Below, one piece after another: positions 1 through 7,667 of a stretch of DNA of 15,561 nt. Source of the DNA: an uncultured Ruminococcus sp. (GTDB lineage Bacteria; Bacillota; Clostridia; Oscillospirales; Ruminococcaceae); assembly GCA_946612185.1 (NCBI GenBank), contig CAMOEP010000020.1:1-15561 (forward strand), in the 5' to 3' direction. Below the pieces are notes generated by a model, which had not been told where the DNA came from, searched no databases, and saw only the letters and a list, made by a program, of their open reading frames with translations. The position numbers were made by a program, and so were the translations under genes. Position 1 is the first letter of the stretch. Every line of letters begins with the position of its first letter.

Positions 1-16
1 CAAAGACTTTTAGCTT

Positions 17-94
17 AAAAATTCCCCCTGATATGGCGAACCTACACTCGCAAGAGCCTGTAGTTTTTCGTCCGCCATATCAGGGGGAATTTTT
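17..94. terminator. Long inverted repeat, probable bidirectional terminator
   Basis: A perfect 22-bp inverted repeat (17-38 against 73-94) with a 34-nt loop. The arms are A/T-rich outside and carry CCCCCTG-ATATGGCG inside. T runs follow on both strands (TTTTT at 91-95 on plus, TTTT on minus). It lies downstream of the minus-strand GH5 gene and could end that transcript and one arriving from the left. The loop is long for a simple terminator, so it may instead be a dispersed repeat. It resembles the hairpin at 15462-15503. Confidence 0.55.
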
Positions 95-122
95 TAATTT
101 AGAAGTTTTAGGAAGGGGGTTT

Positions 123-155
123 GGGGGATAACCCTTTTTCAAAAGGGTTTCCCCC
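123..155. repeat. Compact palindromic hairpin after GH5 gene
   Basis: GGGGG (123-127) pairs with CCCCC (151-155), and AACCCTTTT (130-138) pairs with AAAAGGGTT (141-149), leaving a 2-nt loop and a small internal bulge. It sits 25 nt past the GH5 stop codon. No T run follows on the minus strand, so it is not a classical terminator. It could protect the mRNA 3' end or be a copy of a dispersed intergenic palindrome. Confidence 0.5.
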
Positions 156-179
156 AATAGAACCAGCCCAAGGCAGAAA

Positions 180-1997
180 TCAGTCCTTTACAGGGAGATC
201 GGACTGTTTGATAAGACCTGCGTCTACTTTCTGGATAATGAAAGCGTCCTTAGCGTCTACAGCGCCGTCGGCATTAACGTCTGCGTTTTTAAGCGCCTCA
301 TCGGAGAGGTTGTACTTCTCCTTATTTGCGGCGTACTGGAGTACTGAAACGATATCGGCAACGCTTATTTGCGAGTCAACAAACGCATCACCCAGCATAA
401 CACTGCTGCTGCCAGTATTGACAGTGGAAGTAGTGGTAACGTTCTGTGTTGTGGTTGTGTTACTGACGGTAGTGGCAGTTGTAGAGGGAGTATCAGTAGT
501 AACTATCTGACCGCTTGCCTTAGTACCGCCGTTAAGGTTACTGCCCTCAGTGGAAGCGTAGTTAGCGTAGAAGTCGTTCAGGGAGATACCGTTCTTGCCG
601 AGTGCGTTCTGGTGGTCAAGACCGATGTATTTACCGCTTGCAGAAGTCTGCCAGAGTGAAGGCTCAAACAGACCGTATTTCACGGTATCCCAGTCGATAA
701 CAGTACCGGTAGCGCCGTTGAACTGTACGCCCTTCCAGAGTCCGCCTGTATCACCGGAGTCGTCGTTAAGACACCAGAATGTGTGGTTGATGTGGTTCTT
801 TATCATATAGTTACGAAGAAGTATGAGCCACTTCACGTTCTTCTCGGTATCGTCCAGCGTTGATGAGGGAGTTGAAAGAATTGTCTTTTCGTCAACAGTT
901 TCCGGGATACGTCCGCCCCACTCACCGATAAGCAGGGGGTACTGATCCTTGTCAACCAGGTAAGCCCAGGTGTCGTACCAATAGTCGTCCAGGAGAGTCT
1001 GCTCGTCAAAGTCCTTATTGAACCATGTCTGAGCGCTTACTATCGGGCCGTAGTCGTGGGGAGAGTAAACTATCTGGCTTGTACCAGCCTTAGGAGTTAC
1101 TGGGTACTTAGCAACGCCACGGAGGTTTCCGCCCCACCAAGCGCCGTGACCCTCAAAGCCCTCGTTGCCCTCAATAAGGATAAGTGCATGGGGGTTCTTA
1201 GCCAGGATAGCGTCAGCGCAGTCCTGAGCGGCTTTTTTCCAGTTATTGGGAGCGTCGGAGTCGTCCCAGATAGCGTCAACAGGCGCACCGCCGTAGGTAC
1301 TGTGAGGCTCATTTTTCAGGTCGAAGCCAATAAGGGTATCGTCGTTTTTGTAGTTGTCGGCACACCATGCAAGAGTCTCTATCCACAGGTCAGTGTCAAC
1401 CATAACGTCTTCAAAGTTGGTCATTGTCTTGCCGTACCAGATACCATAGTTATGACCGGAGTTATTCGACTCAGGGCTGTGAATGTCGATGAACATTTTA
1501 ACGCCGTACTTCTTACACTTAGCCAGGAGTACTTCAAAAGTCTGCTGGCTGTTGGCAACAGAGCCGTCGGGGTTGATAAGATCAACGTTGATGCTGTAGG
1601 ACGGGTCATTGTTGGGGTTTACGCTCTTGATAGGCAGAGGTTCACCGATCATCCAGCTATAGAGAAGCTCGGTGGATACGGGGATTCTCAGCACGTTGAT
1701 ACCGTGGTCAGCGATCTCACGAACCATATCGTCAATATCTCCGCTCCAGAGGTAGTGGGGAACGTTCTCAGTGCAGTTGAAACCGAACCAGTTCGCACCG
1801 GTGAGCCATACCTCATTGCCGTTCATGTCATAGATGCGGCTGCCTTTGACTGTGAGCCAGTCGTCGTTGGTGTCGTCCACCGCAGAAGCTGCCATAGGAG
1901 CAGCGCTCATGTAAGCAGGAGCGATACCTGCGGCTGCTGAAAGTGCCATAACAGCAGCGGAGAGCAGAGAAGCGGTGGTTTTTGCAATTTTCTTCAT
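180..1997 (-). CDS. Secreted GH5 endoglucanase with C-terminal dockerin
   Basis: A predicted secreted cellulase (605 aa) that would cut beta-1,4-glucan chains while docked on a cellulosome. Residues 1 to about 39 are a signal peptide (KK, then a long Ala-rich hydrophobic stretch ending ASA). The GH5 catalytic domain covers about 46-480: WLTVKG...EVWLTGANWFG near the start, LKNEP with the likely acid/base E230, YSPHDYGP at 311-318, and LIGEW with the likely nucleophile E359. From memory the pattern suits subfamily GH5_1. A Thr/Ser linker (about 495-533) leads to a dockerin (535-600). Its second calcium loop (DVNADGAVDAKD) is standard. The first (DAFVDSQISVAD) has Phe at loop position 3 where Asn or Asp is usual. 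The start is set by AGAAGG shortly upstream of the ATG and a promoter at 2052-2080. The gene stands alone. The substrate is inferred from family, not shown. Confidence 0.93.
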   Translation of the reverse strand: MKKIAKTTASLLSAAVMALSAAAGIAPAYMSAAPMAASAVDDTNDDWLTVKGSRIYDMNGNEVWLTGANWFGFNCTENVPHYLWSGDIDDMVREIADHGINVLRIPVSTELLYSWMIGEPLPIKSVNPNNDPSYSINVDLINPDGSVANSQQTFEVLLAKCKKYGVKMFIDIHSPESNNSGHNYGIWYGKTMTNFEDVMVDTDLWIETLAWCADNYKNDDTLIGFDLKNEPHSTYGGAPVDAIWDDSDAPNNWKKAAQDCADAILAKNPHALILIEGNEGFEGHGAWWGGNLRGVAKYPVTPKAGTSQIVYSPHDYGPIVSAQTWFNKDFDEQTLLDDYWYDTWAYLVDKDQYPLLIGEWGGRIPETVDEKTILSTPSSTLDDTEKNVKWLILLRNYMIKNHINHTFWCLNDDSGDTGGLWKGVQFNGATGTVIDWDTVKYGLFEPSLWQTSASGKYIGLDHQNALGKNGISLNDFYANYASTEGSNLNGGTKASGQIVTTDTPSTTATTVSNTTTTQNVTTTSTVNTGSSSVMLGDAFVDSQISVADIVSVLQYAANKEKYNLSDEALKNADVNADGAVDAKDAFIIQKVDAGLIKQSDLPVKD

Positions 1998-2014
1998 AGT
2001 AATTCCTTCTCTCT

Positions 2015-2041
2015 GAACGCTGATATTTTTTTGAAGCGTTC
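2015..2041 (-). promoter_or_regulatory. Stem-loop at 5' end of GH5 mRNA
   Basis: A perfect 7-bp stem (GAACGCT/AGCGTTC) with a 13-nt A/T-rich loop. It begins only a few bases after the transcription start predicted from the -10 box. No T run follows, so attenuation looks unlikely. A 5' stem-loop that stabilises the message is a reasonable guess. Confidence 0.35.
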
Positions 2042-2051
2042 TGTTAGTTAT

Positions 2052-2080
2052 ATTGTAACATCAAAAATCGCAGATGTCAA
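2052..2080 (-). promoter_or_regulatory. Sigma-A-type promoter of the GH5 gene
   Basis: On the minus strand, a perfect -35 TTGACA (2075-2080), a 17-bp spacer and -10 TACAAT (2052-2057). It lies about 55 nt upstream of the GH5 start codon. The near-consensus boxes suggest strong basal transcription, unless a regulator that cannot be seen here intervenes. Confidence 0.8.
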
Positions 2081-2103
2081 TGGATTTTGCGTGAATTTGC
2101 CGC

Positions 2104-2138
2104 AAAAAAAGAGCATCGCAGTACTTCTGCAATGCTCT
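2104..2138 (-). terminator. Rho-independent terminator of uvrC
   Basis: On the minus strand, a 12-bp stem (AGAGCATTGCAG / CTGCGATGCTCT, one G-U pair) with a 5-nt loop, followed by seven T. It starts 7 nt past the uvrC stop codon. Confidence 0.9.
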
Positions 2139-2144
2139 GTGATA

Positions 2145-3968
2145 CTACATTTCCTCGTGTATGACACGATAAAGTTCCTGAGCAGTTTCAAGGCTGACAC
2201 CTGCGGCACTTCTTAGCTGTTCAGGGTCGGCAGCCTGCAACTGTTCTTTAGTACGGTAAAGCAGCATTAGCCGTTCCAGTTTTTTCTGACCTATCCCCGG
2301 CACGCTCAGTATCACCGACTGATACGACCGCTTTTTATGCCGTGAATGCATGAACGCAACTGAATAACGGTGAACCTCGTCCTGTATCCGTGTGACCATA
2401 TCGAATGCAGCTTTCAGGTTATTTATCTGTATCTCACGCCCTCCGGTAGCTATGGCACGGGTGCGGTGCTTGCTGTCCTTGACCATGCCGAAAAGGGGAA
2501 TATTCAGCCCCAGTTCACGCATTATAGGCGCAACGGCATTGACGTGACCTTTACCGCCGTCAAGGAGTATCAGGTCGGGAGTGCGTGTGAAGAACTCGTC
2601 CCCCTCCTGGCTGACGATATGCATAAGCCGTCTGCGGAGGACTTCCTGCATACTGCCGTAGTCGTTCTGGTACTCCTGTTCCTTTATCATGAACCGCTTG
2701 TATGCCTTTTTCAGGGGTCTGCCGTCCTCGAACACCACCATTCCGGCGACCATTGATTCCGAGGAAAGGTTGGATATATCGTAAGCTTCGATATACTTTG
2801 GCGGATGCTCAAGGCCCAGGCTTTTACCAAGCTGTTCAAGGGCGATGACTTCCTTGCCGGTGCGGTTATTTTTCAAAGCGGCGTACTCGGCGCTGTTATC
2901 CTTTGCAAGTCGGAGAAGTTCCGCAAACTTGCCCTTCTGAGGCTGGTGGAGAACAGTTTTCCTGCCGGTCTGTTTTTCTATCATGGCTTCGATAAGGTCG
3001 TGTTCCTCCGGGATATGGTCAACGATTATCGTTTTCGGTATATCCTCCCTGCCGTGGTAGAACATCGCCATAAAGCTGCCAAGAATGTCCTCACCCTCGG
3101 ACTTTTCCAGTTCAAATACTGCCTTGTCGAAAAGCCGATTCTCCCGGTACATCAGCACCGATATATACAGCCCGTCATAGAATTCCGCAATGCCGATTAT
3201 ATCCGCAGAATCCACTCCGCTGCCGATTATCTTCTGCTTCTCGGCAGCTTTCCGGACTGCGGCTATACGGTCACGGAGCATTGCGGCTTTCTCGAAGTTC
3301 AGTTCCTCAGCAGCCTCCTGCATTTCCTGTTCCATGCGCTCCACGGACTGAGCGCTGCCGGACTTTATAAAGCTTATCGCCTGGTCTACGGCGCTCTGGT
3401 AGTCTTCCTGGGATATTTTCCCCCGGCATACTCCCATGCACAGCTTTATGTGGTAGTTCAGGCACGGTCTGCCCTTGCCGAAGTCACGGGGGAATACCTT
3501 GTGGCAGGTGGGCAGCATGAATACCCGGTTCGCCTCGCTGACTGCCTCACGGGTGATGAATCCGGAGGTGTACGGGCCGAGGTAAGTTCCGCCGGCTTTG
3601 GTATTCTTCTCGTTAGTTATCCGTGGGAACGGCTCATCGGAGATGCGGATATAGTGGTAGCCCTTGTCGTCTTTCAGCAGGATATTATACTTCGGCTTGT
3701 GCTGCTTTATGAGACTGCACTCCAGCAGCAGCGCCTCGAATTCGCTGTCGGTAACGATAAAGTCGTAGTCGTACACATGGGAAACCATTGCCGCAACCTT
3801 CGGCAGGTGGTCGGGGTTCTCACGGAAGTAGCTTGTGACACGGTTTTTCAGGTTCTTAGCCTTGCCGATGTAGATTATCGCCAGTTCCTTGTTTTTCATT
3901 ATATAGACCCCAGGCGAAGTGGTAAGCTTGGAGGTTTTCTCACGCAGATAGGGTAGTCTCGGATTCAT
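2145..3968 (-). CDS. uvrC: UvrABC system protein C (excinuclease subunit)
   Basis: The nuclease of nucleotide excision repair. With UvrB it cuts the damaged DNA strand on both sides of the lesion. The protein has 607 aa, a normal length. The N-terminal GIY-YIG nuclease (about 14-100) shows GVY at 20-22, YIG at 33-35 and a following LKNRVTSYF. The UVR motif for UvrB binding is at about 207-240 (EELNFEKAAMLRD). The RNase H-like nuclease has D397 (AYDISN), D470 (LLDGGKGH) and H533 (DEVHRY), which match the catalytic D-D-H triad of the family. Helix-hairpin-helix repeats fill the C-terminus (VPGIGQKK, then AAGVSLETA). The ATG lies 6 nt after the stop of the upstream lipoprotein gene, with GAGG just before it, so the two are co-transcribed from 4594-4622. 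No LexA box is visible at that promoter. Confidence 0.97.
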   Translation of the reverse strand: MNPRLPYLREKTSKLTTSPGVYIMKNKELAIIYIGKAKNLKNRVTSYFRENPDHLPKVAAMVSHVYDYDFIVTDSEFEALLLECSLIKQHKPKYNILLKDDKGYHYIRISDEPFPRITNEKNTKAGGTYLGPYTSGFITREAVSEANRVFMLPTCHKVFPRDFGKGRPCLNYHIKLCMGVCRGKISQEDYQSAVDQAISFIKSGSAQSVERMEQEMQEAAEELNFEKAAMLRDRIAAVRKAAEKQKIIGSGVDSADIIGIAEFYDGLYISVLMYRENRLFDKAVFELEKSEGEDILGSFMAMFYHGREDIPKTIIVDHIPEEHDLIEAMIEKQTGRKTVLHQPQKGKFAELLRLAKDNSAEYAALKNNRTGKEVIALEQLGKSLGLEHPPKYIEAYDISNLSSESMVAGMVVFEDGRPLKKAYKRFMIKEQEYQNDYGSMQEVLRRRLMHIVSQEGDEFFTRTPDLILLDGGKGHVNAVAPIMRELGLNIPLFGMVKDSKHRTRAIATGGREIQINNLKAAFDMVTRIQDEVHRYSVAFMHSRHKKRSYQSVILSVPGIGQKKLERLMLLYRTKEQLQAADPEQLRSAAGVSLETAQELYRVIHEEM

Positions 3969-3974
3969 AGTGCC

Positions 3975-4565
3975 TCACTGTTTGTTGAAGTATTTTATAC
4001 CGGCATCAGGGCGGAAATACGTTCTGATATAGCCGTCTGTAGAGAGTATAACGAACTCGTTTGTAGATTCGATGTAGTACACGCCGTCGCCGTCCTCGGC
4101 TTCAGTCTTGTAGAGGGCATCAGGGTTATTGATAACGTCGCTTGCGCCCTGCTCGTACTCCTCAGCGGACTGGTAGCCGAAATCATCAGCAAACTCATCG
4201 CCGTGCTTCTCAAAGTGGGAGTTCAGCAGTTTCTTGCTGCGGAAGTGGTACGCAACATAAGTACCGTCATCGTAGTTAGACCATGACTCAGTAACGTCCT
4301 CAGCGGCGGCAGTTGTGACGGTATCATCATCTTCATCTGCGGCAGAAGTGGTCTGAGTGGTGGACTTAGTTTTCTTTGTGGAAGAAGCTGTGGTAGTTTC
4401 AGTGGCAGGCTCAGTTTCAGCCTCGGTGAATATCTGTAACTGCTGGCTGTTTTGGGGTTCAGGGGCAGCAGTACGCTCTGAGCCGCAGGAACTCAGCAGC
4501 AAAGTTGCACCTATCAGGGCAGAAAAGCCAGTGACCATGATAATATTTGCAGCAATGATTCTCAT
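3975..4565 (-). CDS. Lipoprotein with C-terminal BECR-like domain
   Basis: A 196-aa predicted lipoprotein of unknown function. Residues 1-27 form a lipoprotein signal with lipobox LSSC, so C27 would be lipid-anchored on the outer face of the membrane. A Thr/Ser/Glu-rich linker (about 30-95) resembles the linkers of the neighbouring secreted enzymes. The compact C-terminal part (about 100-196) has the order HFRSKKLLNSHFEKHG, AEEYEQGA, a GDGVYY segment, TNEFVILS, DGYIRTYF and RPDAGIKYF. I recall this arrangement from small domains at the ends of polymorphic toxins and phage proteins with a BECR (RNase-like) fold. That is memory, not a search result. Paired H/K and R-T-Y residues are present, but enzyme activity is not shown. 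AAGGAG precedes the ATG, and the gene leads the uvrC operon. It may instead be a cell-envelope protein with a non-catalytic version of this fold. Confidence 0.8.
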   Translation of the reverse strand: MRIIAANIIMVTGFSALIGATLLLSSCGSERTAAPEPQNSQQLQIFTEAETEPATETTTASSTKKTKSTTQTTSAADEDDDTVTTAAAEDVTESWSNYDDGTYVAYHFRSKKLLNSHFEKHGDEFADDFGYQSAEEYEQGASDVINNPDALYKTEAEDGDGVYYIESTNEFVILSTDGYIRTYFRPDAGIKYFNKQ

Positions 4566-4593
4566 TTATGCACTCTCCTTTGCTTTTTCTTTG

Positions 4594-4622
4594 ATTATAC
4601 CGCATATTATGAAAATAATCAA
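4594..4622 (-). promoter_or_regulatory. Promoter of the lipoprotein-uvrC operon
   Basis: On the minus strand, -35 TTGATT (4617-4622), a 17-bp spacer and a perfect -10 TATAAT (4594-4599), about 30 nt before the start codon. No GAAC-N4-GTTC box is present here. Confidence 0.75.
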
Positions 4623-4665
4623 CTGCCTGGACTAAATTGTAACTGAATGAACCGTTTTGTAACAG

Positions 4666-4694
4666 AAAAAGAGCGCTCTCTGTTGAGAGCGCTC
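4666..4694 (-). terminator. Rho-independent terminator of the GH74 gene
   Basis: On the minus strand, a perfect 10-bp stem (GAGCGCTCTC / GAGAGCGCTC) with loop AACA, followed by five T. It begins 7 nt after the GH74 stop codon. Confidence 0.92.
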
Positions 4695-4701
4695 ATAATG
4701 A

Positions 4702-7377
4702 TTACTTCTTGTAAGGCATATCAGCCTGTGTAAGAACCTTTGCATCAAGCTGCTGGATTATGAATGCGTCCTTTGCATCAATTACGCCGTCAGCGTTGCA
4801 GTCAGACCATTCCATATTCTTGTCCTTGATGGGGTACTTTGTCTTATTAGAGGAATACTGGAGTGCAAGCACGATATCGGATACGCCGATCTCGCCGTTG
4901 CCGTCTGCATCGCCCCAAAGACCTGTACTTGTTGTGGGATTTGTAGTTGTCTGAGGTGTATCAGATGCGATCTGTCCGCAGATGATACCACAGCCGACAG
5001 TTGACATATATACCTTGCCGAACTCGTCCATATCGCCTACCAGGTAGTTGCCGTTTCCTGTACCGCCATAGAGGTGGTCAGTATTGATGCAAACCCATGT
5101 CTTTCCGGCATCCTGTGAACGATAGATACCCTCCGGGTCACTTTCCTCAGGCTTACCGTACATATAAAGTGTATTTACATCGCCCTTCTTCTCAGGTGCG
5201 CCGTAGCCGATACACTTGCAGTATACAACGTTTTCAAGGTGTTCAACGGTCTTGCCCTTGTCAGAGATGAGGTAGATACCGTGATTTGCGCCTGCGAGAG
5301 CTACAGTACCGTTGCCGACATATGCGAGGTCACCTGTATGCTCAAACTTCCATGTAAGTTCCCAGTTGTAAGGACAAATGCGAACTTCTGTGAAGGTTGC
5401 GCCGTAGTCTTCGCTTACAAAGTAAGAGTAGTGAGCTTCGTCGTATGTAGGTTCTTTCTTGGACATATCAGATGACCAGTACTCATTGTACTGAGCGCCT
5501 GTAGCGTATACTATCTTCGGATCATCAGGGTCAACGAGTGCATAAGCGCCCTTTGAAGCCTGTATTCCTGTGCTTTCCTTCCAGGTCTCACCGAAGTCGT
5601 CGCTATAGGAAACACCGCCCTTAGGACTTGTGTTAATTATTCTGTACTTGCCCTTTGAAAGCTCTGTTATAGCAAGTTTACCGCCTGTGCAAGCCGGCTT
5701 GAATGCAGTCCATGTCTTGCCTCTGTCGAGAGTGTAGTATCCGCTTCCGGTATTATTTCCGTCACCGTTTGCAGTTCTTGCCCATACATCTGTATTCTGA
5801 GGGCATACTGTAATAGCAGATGTTGAACCCATATTAGGAGTGTACTGCTGAGGTATTTCAGTCGGGCTTGTATGGATGAATCCGTCATAGTCGCCAATAG
5901 CAGAGAGGTCAAGACCGTCAGATGTGCTGAAGAAGTCAAGGCTTACGCACTCCTCAACGCCATCAGGCTGGAAGTAGAACTGTATACCCTTTTCGTCCCA
6001 TGCATTATCGCAGGCGAAAACACCGTTACCGGAAGTAAGGAGAAGTCTGTCGCCTTCCTTGTCTCTTGGGTCGATAATGATACTGCTTCCCCAGTGACAA
6101 GCCTTGCCGTATGCCCAGTCATAGCCGTTTGTAGCGAGAGGAAGGGATATGAACTGCTTTACGCCTGTACCTGTGGAGTAATCTGTCGGGCCGGCACCAG
6201 GAGTGATATCCTGCCATGTCTCACCACCGTCAGATGAACGGAAGAAGTGGTCGCCCCAACCGATAGTGCCTTCGTTTTCAGGAGTTGAGGGGTCGTCCTG
6301 TACCCATTCAGTACCGAACCACTGGTCTGACCACACACCGCAGGTACGAGCGAACATCTTGTTAGGGTCATTCTTGTCAACTTCTATCATACCGATAGAG
6401 TTATCGGATACTGAAAGCTTTTCTACCTTTCCGGAAGCGATGTTGTACTTATAAGCACCGCCGGAACCACCTGCAAAAGCAAGTCCGCCGATATATGTGA
6501 AGAAAAGGTTTCCGTTGTGGTCACTTGTGATAGAAAGAGGGTAATTATCATTCGGGAGTGCTTCGATAGGCTCAAACTTATCGTCCTTTACGCTTGCAAC
6601 GTGGATATTAGGTTCACCCTTAACAGAAGTACCAACGTATACCTTGCCGCCTTCGATATATACACAGCCGATACCGTTCTGTTCGTTGTAGAGTTTAGAA
6701 GGTTCAGTACCTCTTACCATATGGTCAGTCCATGAAGGGTACTTGAGTTCGCCTGAGAAAAGACCGAGAGCATCATAACCCTCAACAGGCTCCCATGTCT
6801 TACCGCCGTCAGTAGATTTGATAAGAGCGGACTTGCCGGCAGTTACGTCACCGCCTGCATAGATAGTGTCCGGATCATCAGGGTCAACAGCGATAGGCTC
6901 GATACACTCACGGCCGTCACCGTTTCCGTGGATCTGTATCAGGTCTGTAACGTCAACTCCGGTAAAAGTCTTACCGCCGTCTGTTGTCTTGAAGATAGAT
7001 GTCTTAGCGTTGGAGAAGTAAGCACATCCGCAAAGGAAGTAAGCAGTCATATCGTCTGTAGGGTCGATAGCGATACCCTTACAGCTTAAAAGACCTCTGT
7101 CATCCTCATTGAGGAATCCGAAAAGCTGAACCCATCTGTTCTTCTCATAGTCGAATCTGTAAGCACCGCCAACGTCTGTACGGAGGTACATTTCCTTGTC
7201 TCCGGAAACGATACCTGAAACGAATCCTGCACCGCCCATTTTAAGGGCATCCCATTCCATAGTTGATGAGATGTTCTTTGAAGCAGCCACGCCTGAAAGG
7301 CTGCCTGTCTGGACTGCCGAAGCAGCGCAAAGGCACATAGCGCAAACTCCGGCTGCCATGCGTTTGAATTTTTTCAT
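4702..7377 (-). CDS. Secreted GH74 xyloglucanase with C-terminal dockerin
   Basis: A predicted secreted xyloglucan-degrading endo-beta-1,4-glucanase (891 aa), to be docked on a cellulosome. A signal peptide covers about 1-32. Two seven-bladed propellers of the GH74 type fill about 37-800. RTDVGGAYR carries the likely catalytic D68, and IGDYDGF carries the second likely acid, D496. At least seven Asp-box repeats (S/T-x-D-x-G-x-T-W/F) are visible, near 130, 187, 380, 548, 591, 654 and 753. A short Thr-rich linker (about 807-818) precedes a dockerin (820-886) with two intact calcium loops (DADGNGEIGVSD and DCNADGVIDAKD). Its second half is very like the GH5 dockerin at 180-1997, so both enzymes probably use the same kind of cohesin. 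GGGAGG precedes the ATG, and the gene has its own promoter and terminator. GH74 members vary in endo or exo action, which is not resolved here. Confidence 0.95.
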   Translation of the reverse strand: MKKFKRMAAGVCAMCLCAASAVQTGSLSGVAASKNISSTMEWDALKMGGAGFVSGIVSGDKEMYLRTDVGGAYRFDYEKNRWVQLFGFLNEDDRGLLSCKGIAIDPTDDMTAYFLCGCAYFSNAKTSIFKTTDGGKTFTGVDVTDLIQIHGNGDGRECIEPIAVDPDDPDTIYAGGDVTAGKSALIKSTDGGKTWEPVEGYDALGLFSGELKYPSWTDHMVRGTEPSKLYNEQNGIGCVYIEGGKVYVGTSVKGEPNIHVASVKDDKFEPIEALPNDNYPLSITSDHNGNLFFTYIGGLAFAGGSGGAYKYNIASGKVEKLSVSDNSIGMIEVDKNDPNKMFARTCGVWSDQWFGTEWVQDDPSTPENEGTIGWGDHFFRSSDGGETWQDITPGAGPTDYSTGTGVKQFISLPLATNGYDWAYGKACHWGSSIIIDPRDKEGDRLLLTSGNGVFACDNAWDEKGIQFYFQPDGVEECVSLDFFSTSDGLDLSAIGDYDGFIHTSPTEIPQQYTPNMGSTSAITVCPQNTDVWARTANGDGNNTGSGYYTLDRGKTWTAFKPACTGGKLAITELSKGKYRIINTSPKGGVSYSDDFGETWKESTGIQASKGAYALVDPDDPKIVYATGAQYNEYWSSDMSKKEPTYDEAHYSYFVSEDYGATFTEVRICPYNWELTWKFEHTGDLAYVGNGTVALAGANHGIYLISDKGKTVEHLENVVYCKCIGYGAPEKKGDVNTLYMYGKPEESDPEGIYRSQDAGKTWVCINTDHLYGGTGNGNYLVGDMDEFGKVYMSTVGCGIICGQIASDTPQTTTNPTTSTGLWGDADGNGEIGVSDIVLALQYSSNKTKYPIKDKNMEWSDCNADGVIDAKDAFIIQQLDAKVLTQADMPYKK

Positions 7378-7457
7378 TTTCTTTCCTCCCTGTGGGTATT
7401 GAATTAACTAATTAACAACCTATCTTTAATTAATCAATTCTTTAATCTTGCAACTTA

Positions 7458-7486
7458 ATTTTACCACTTCCAAGCCATTTTGTCAA
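7458..7486 (-). promoter_or_regulatory. Sigma-A-type promoter of the GH74 gene
   Basis: On the minus strand, a perfect -35 TTGACA (7481-7486), a 17-bp spacer and -10 TAAAAT (7458-7463). The leader to the ATG is about 75 nt and A/T-rich. Confidence 0.8.
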
Positions 7487-7490
7487 TAGG

Positions 7491-7534
7491 ATATGTGCGA
7501 AATCACCCACAAATCTCACATATGCGGCACATAT
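7491..7534. promoter_or_regulatory. Possible operator repeats upstream of GH74 promoter
   Basis: ATATGTG (7491-7497) is followed by its inverted copy CACATAT twice (7517-7523 and 7528-7534). The two direct copies are 11 bp apart, about one helical turn. The group sits just upstream of the -35 box, where an activator would bind. No regulator gene is nearby. The region is A/T-rich, so chance is possible. Confidence 0.3.
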
Positions 7535-7622
7535 AAGTTTTTTATGATAGGTAAAGATATTACATATTCCATTATGTGTATACAGGGAGCGGATATGTTA
7601 TATCACCGTGATTAATTAAGAA

Positions 7623-7650
7623 ACCGTCCGGCAAAATTTCACCGGACGGT
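7623..7650. terminator. Terminator hairpin after the rsmD-coaD operon
   Basis: A perfect 9-bp G/C-rich stem (ACCGTCCGG / CCGGACGGT) with a 10-nt loop, 17 nt past the stop of the coiled-coil gene. On the minus strand a weak T stretch (TTTCTTAATT) follows. Confidence 0.75.
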
Positions 7651-7667
7651 CTTAATTTTTAATCTGT

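Noticed and set aside
1056..1940. A 294-codon open frame on the plus strand opposite the GH5 gene
   Set aside because: It is fully inside a clearly conserved GH5 enzyme, has no family motif, and has no ribosome binding site of note.
2805..3956. A 383-codon open frame on the plus strand opposite uvrC
   Set aside because: uvrC carries all catalytic motifs on the other strand; this frame is only its complement in a GC-rich third-position bias.
4594..4665. LexA box at the lipoprotein-uvrC promoter
   Set aside because: Expected for an excision repair gene, but no GAAC-N4-GTTC sequence is present there.
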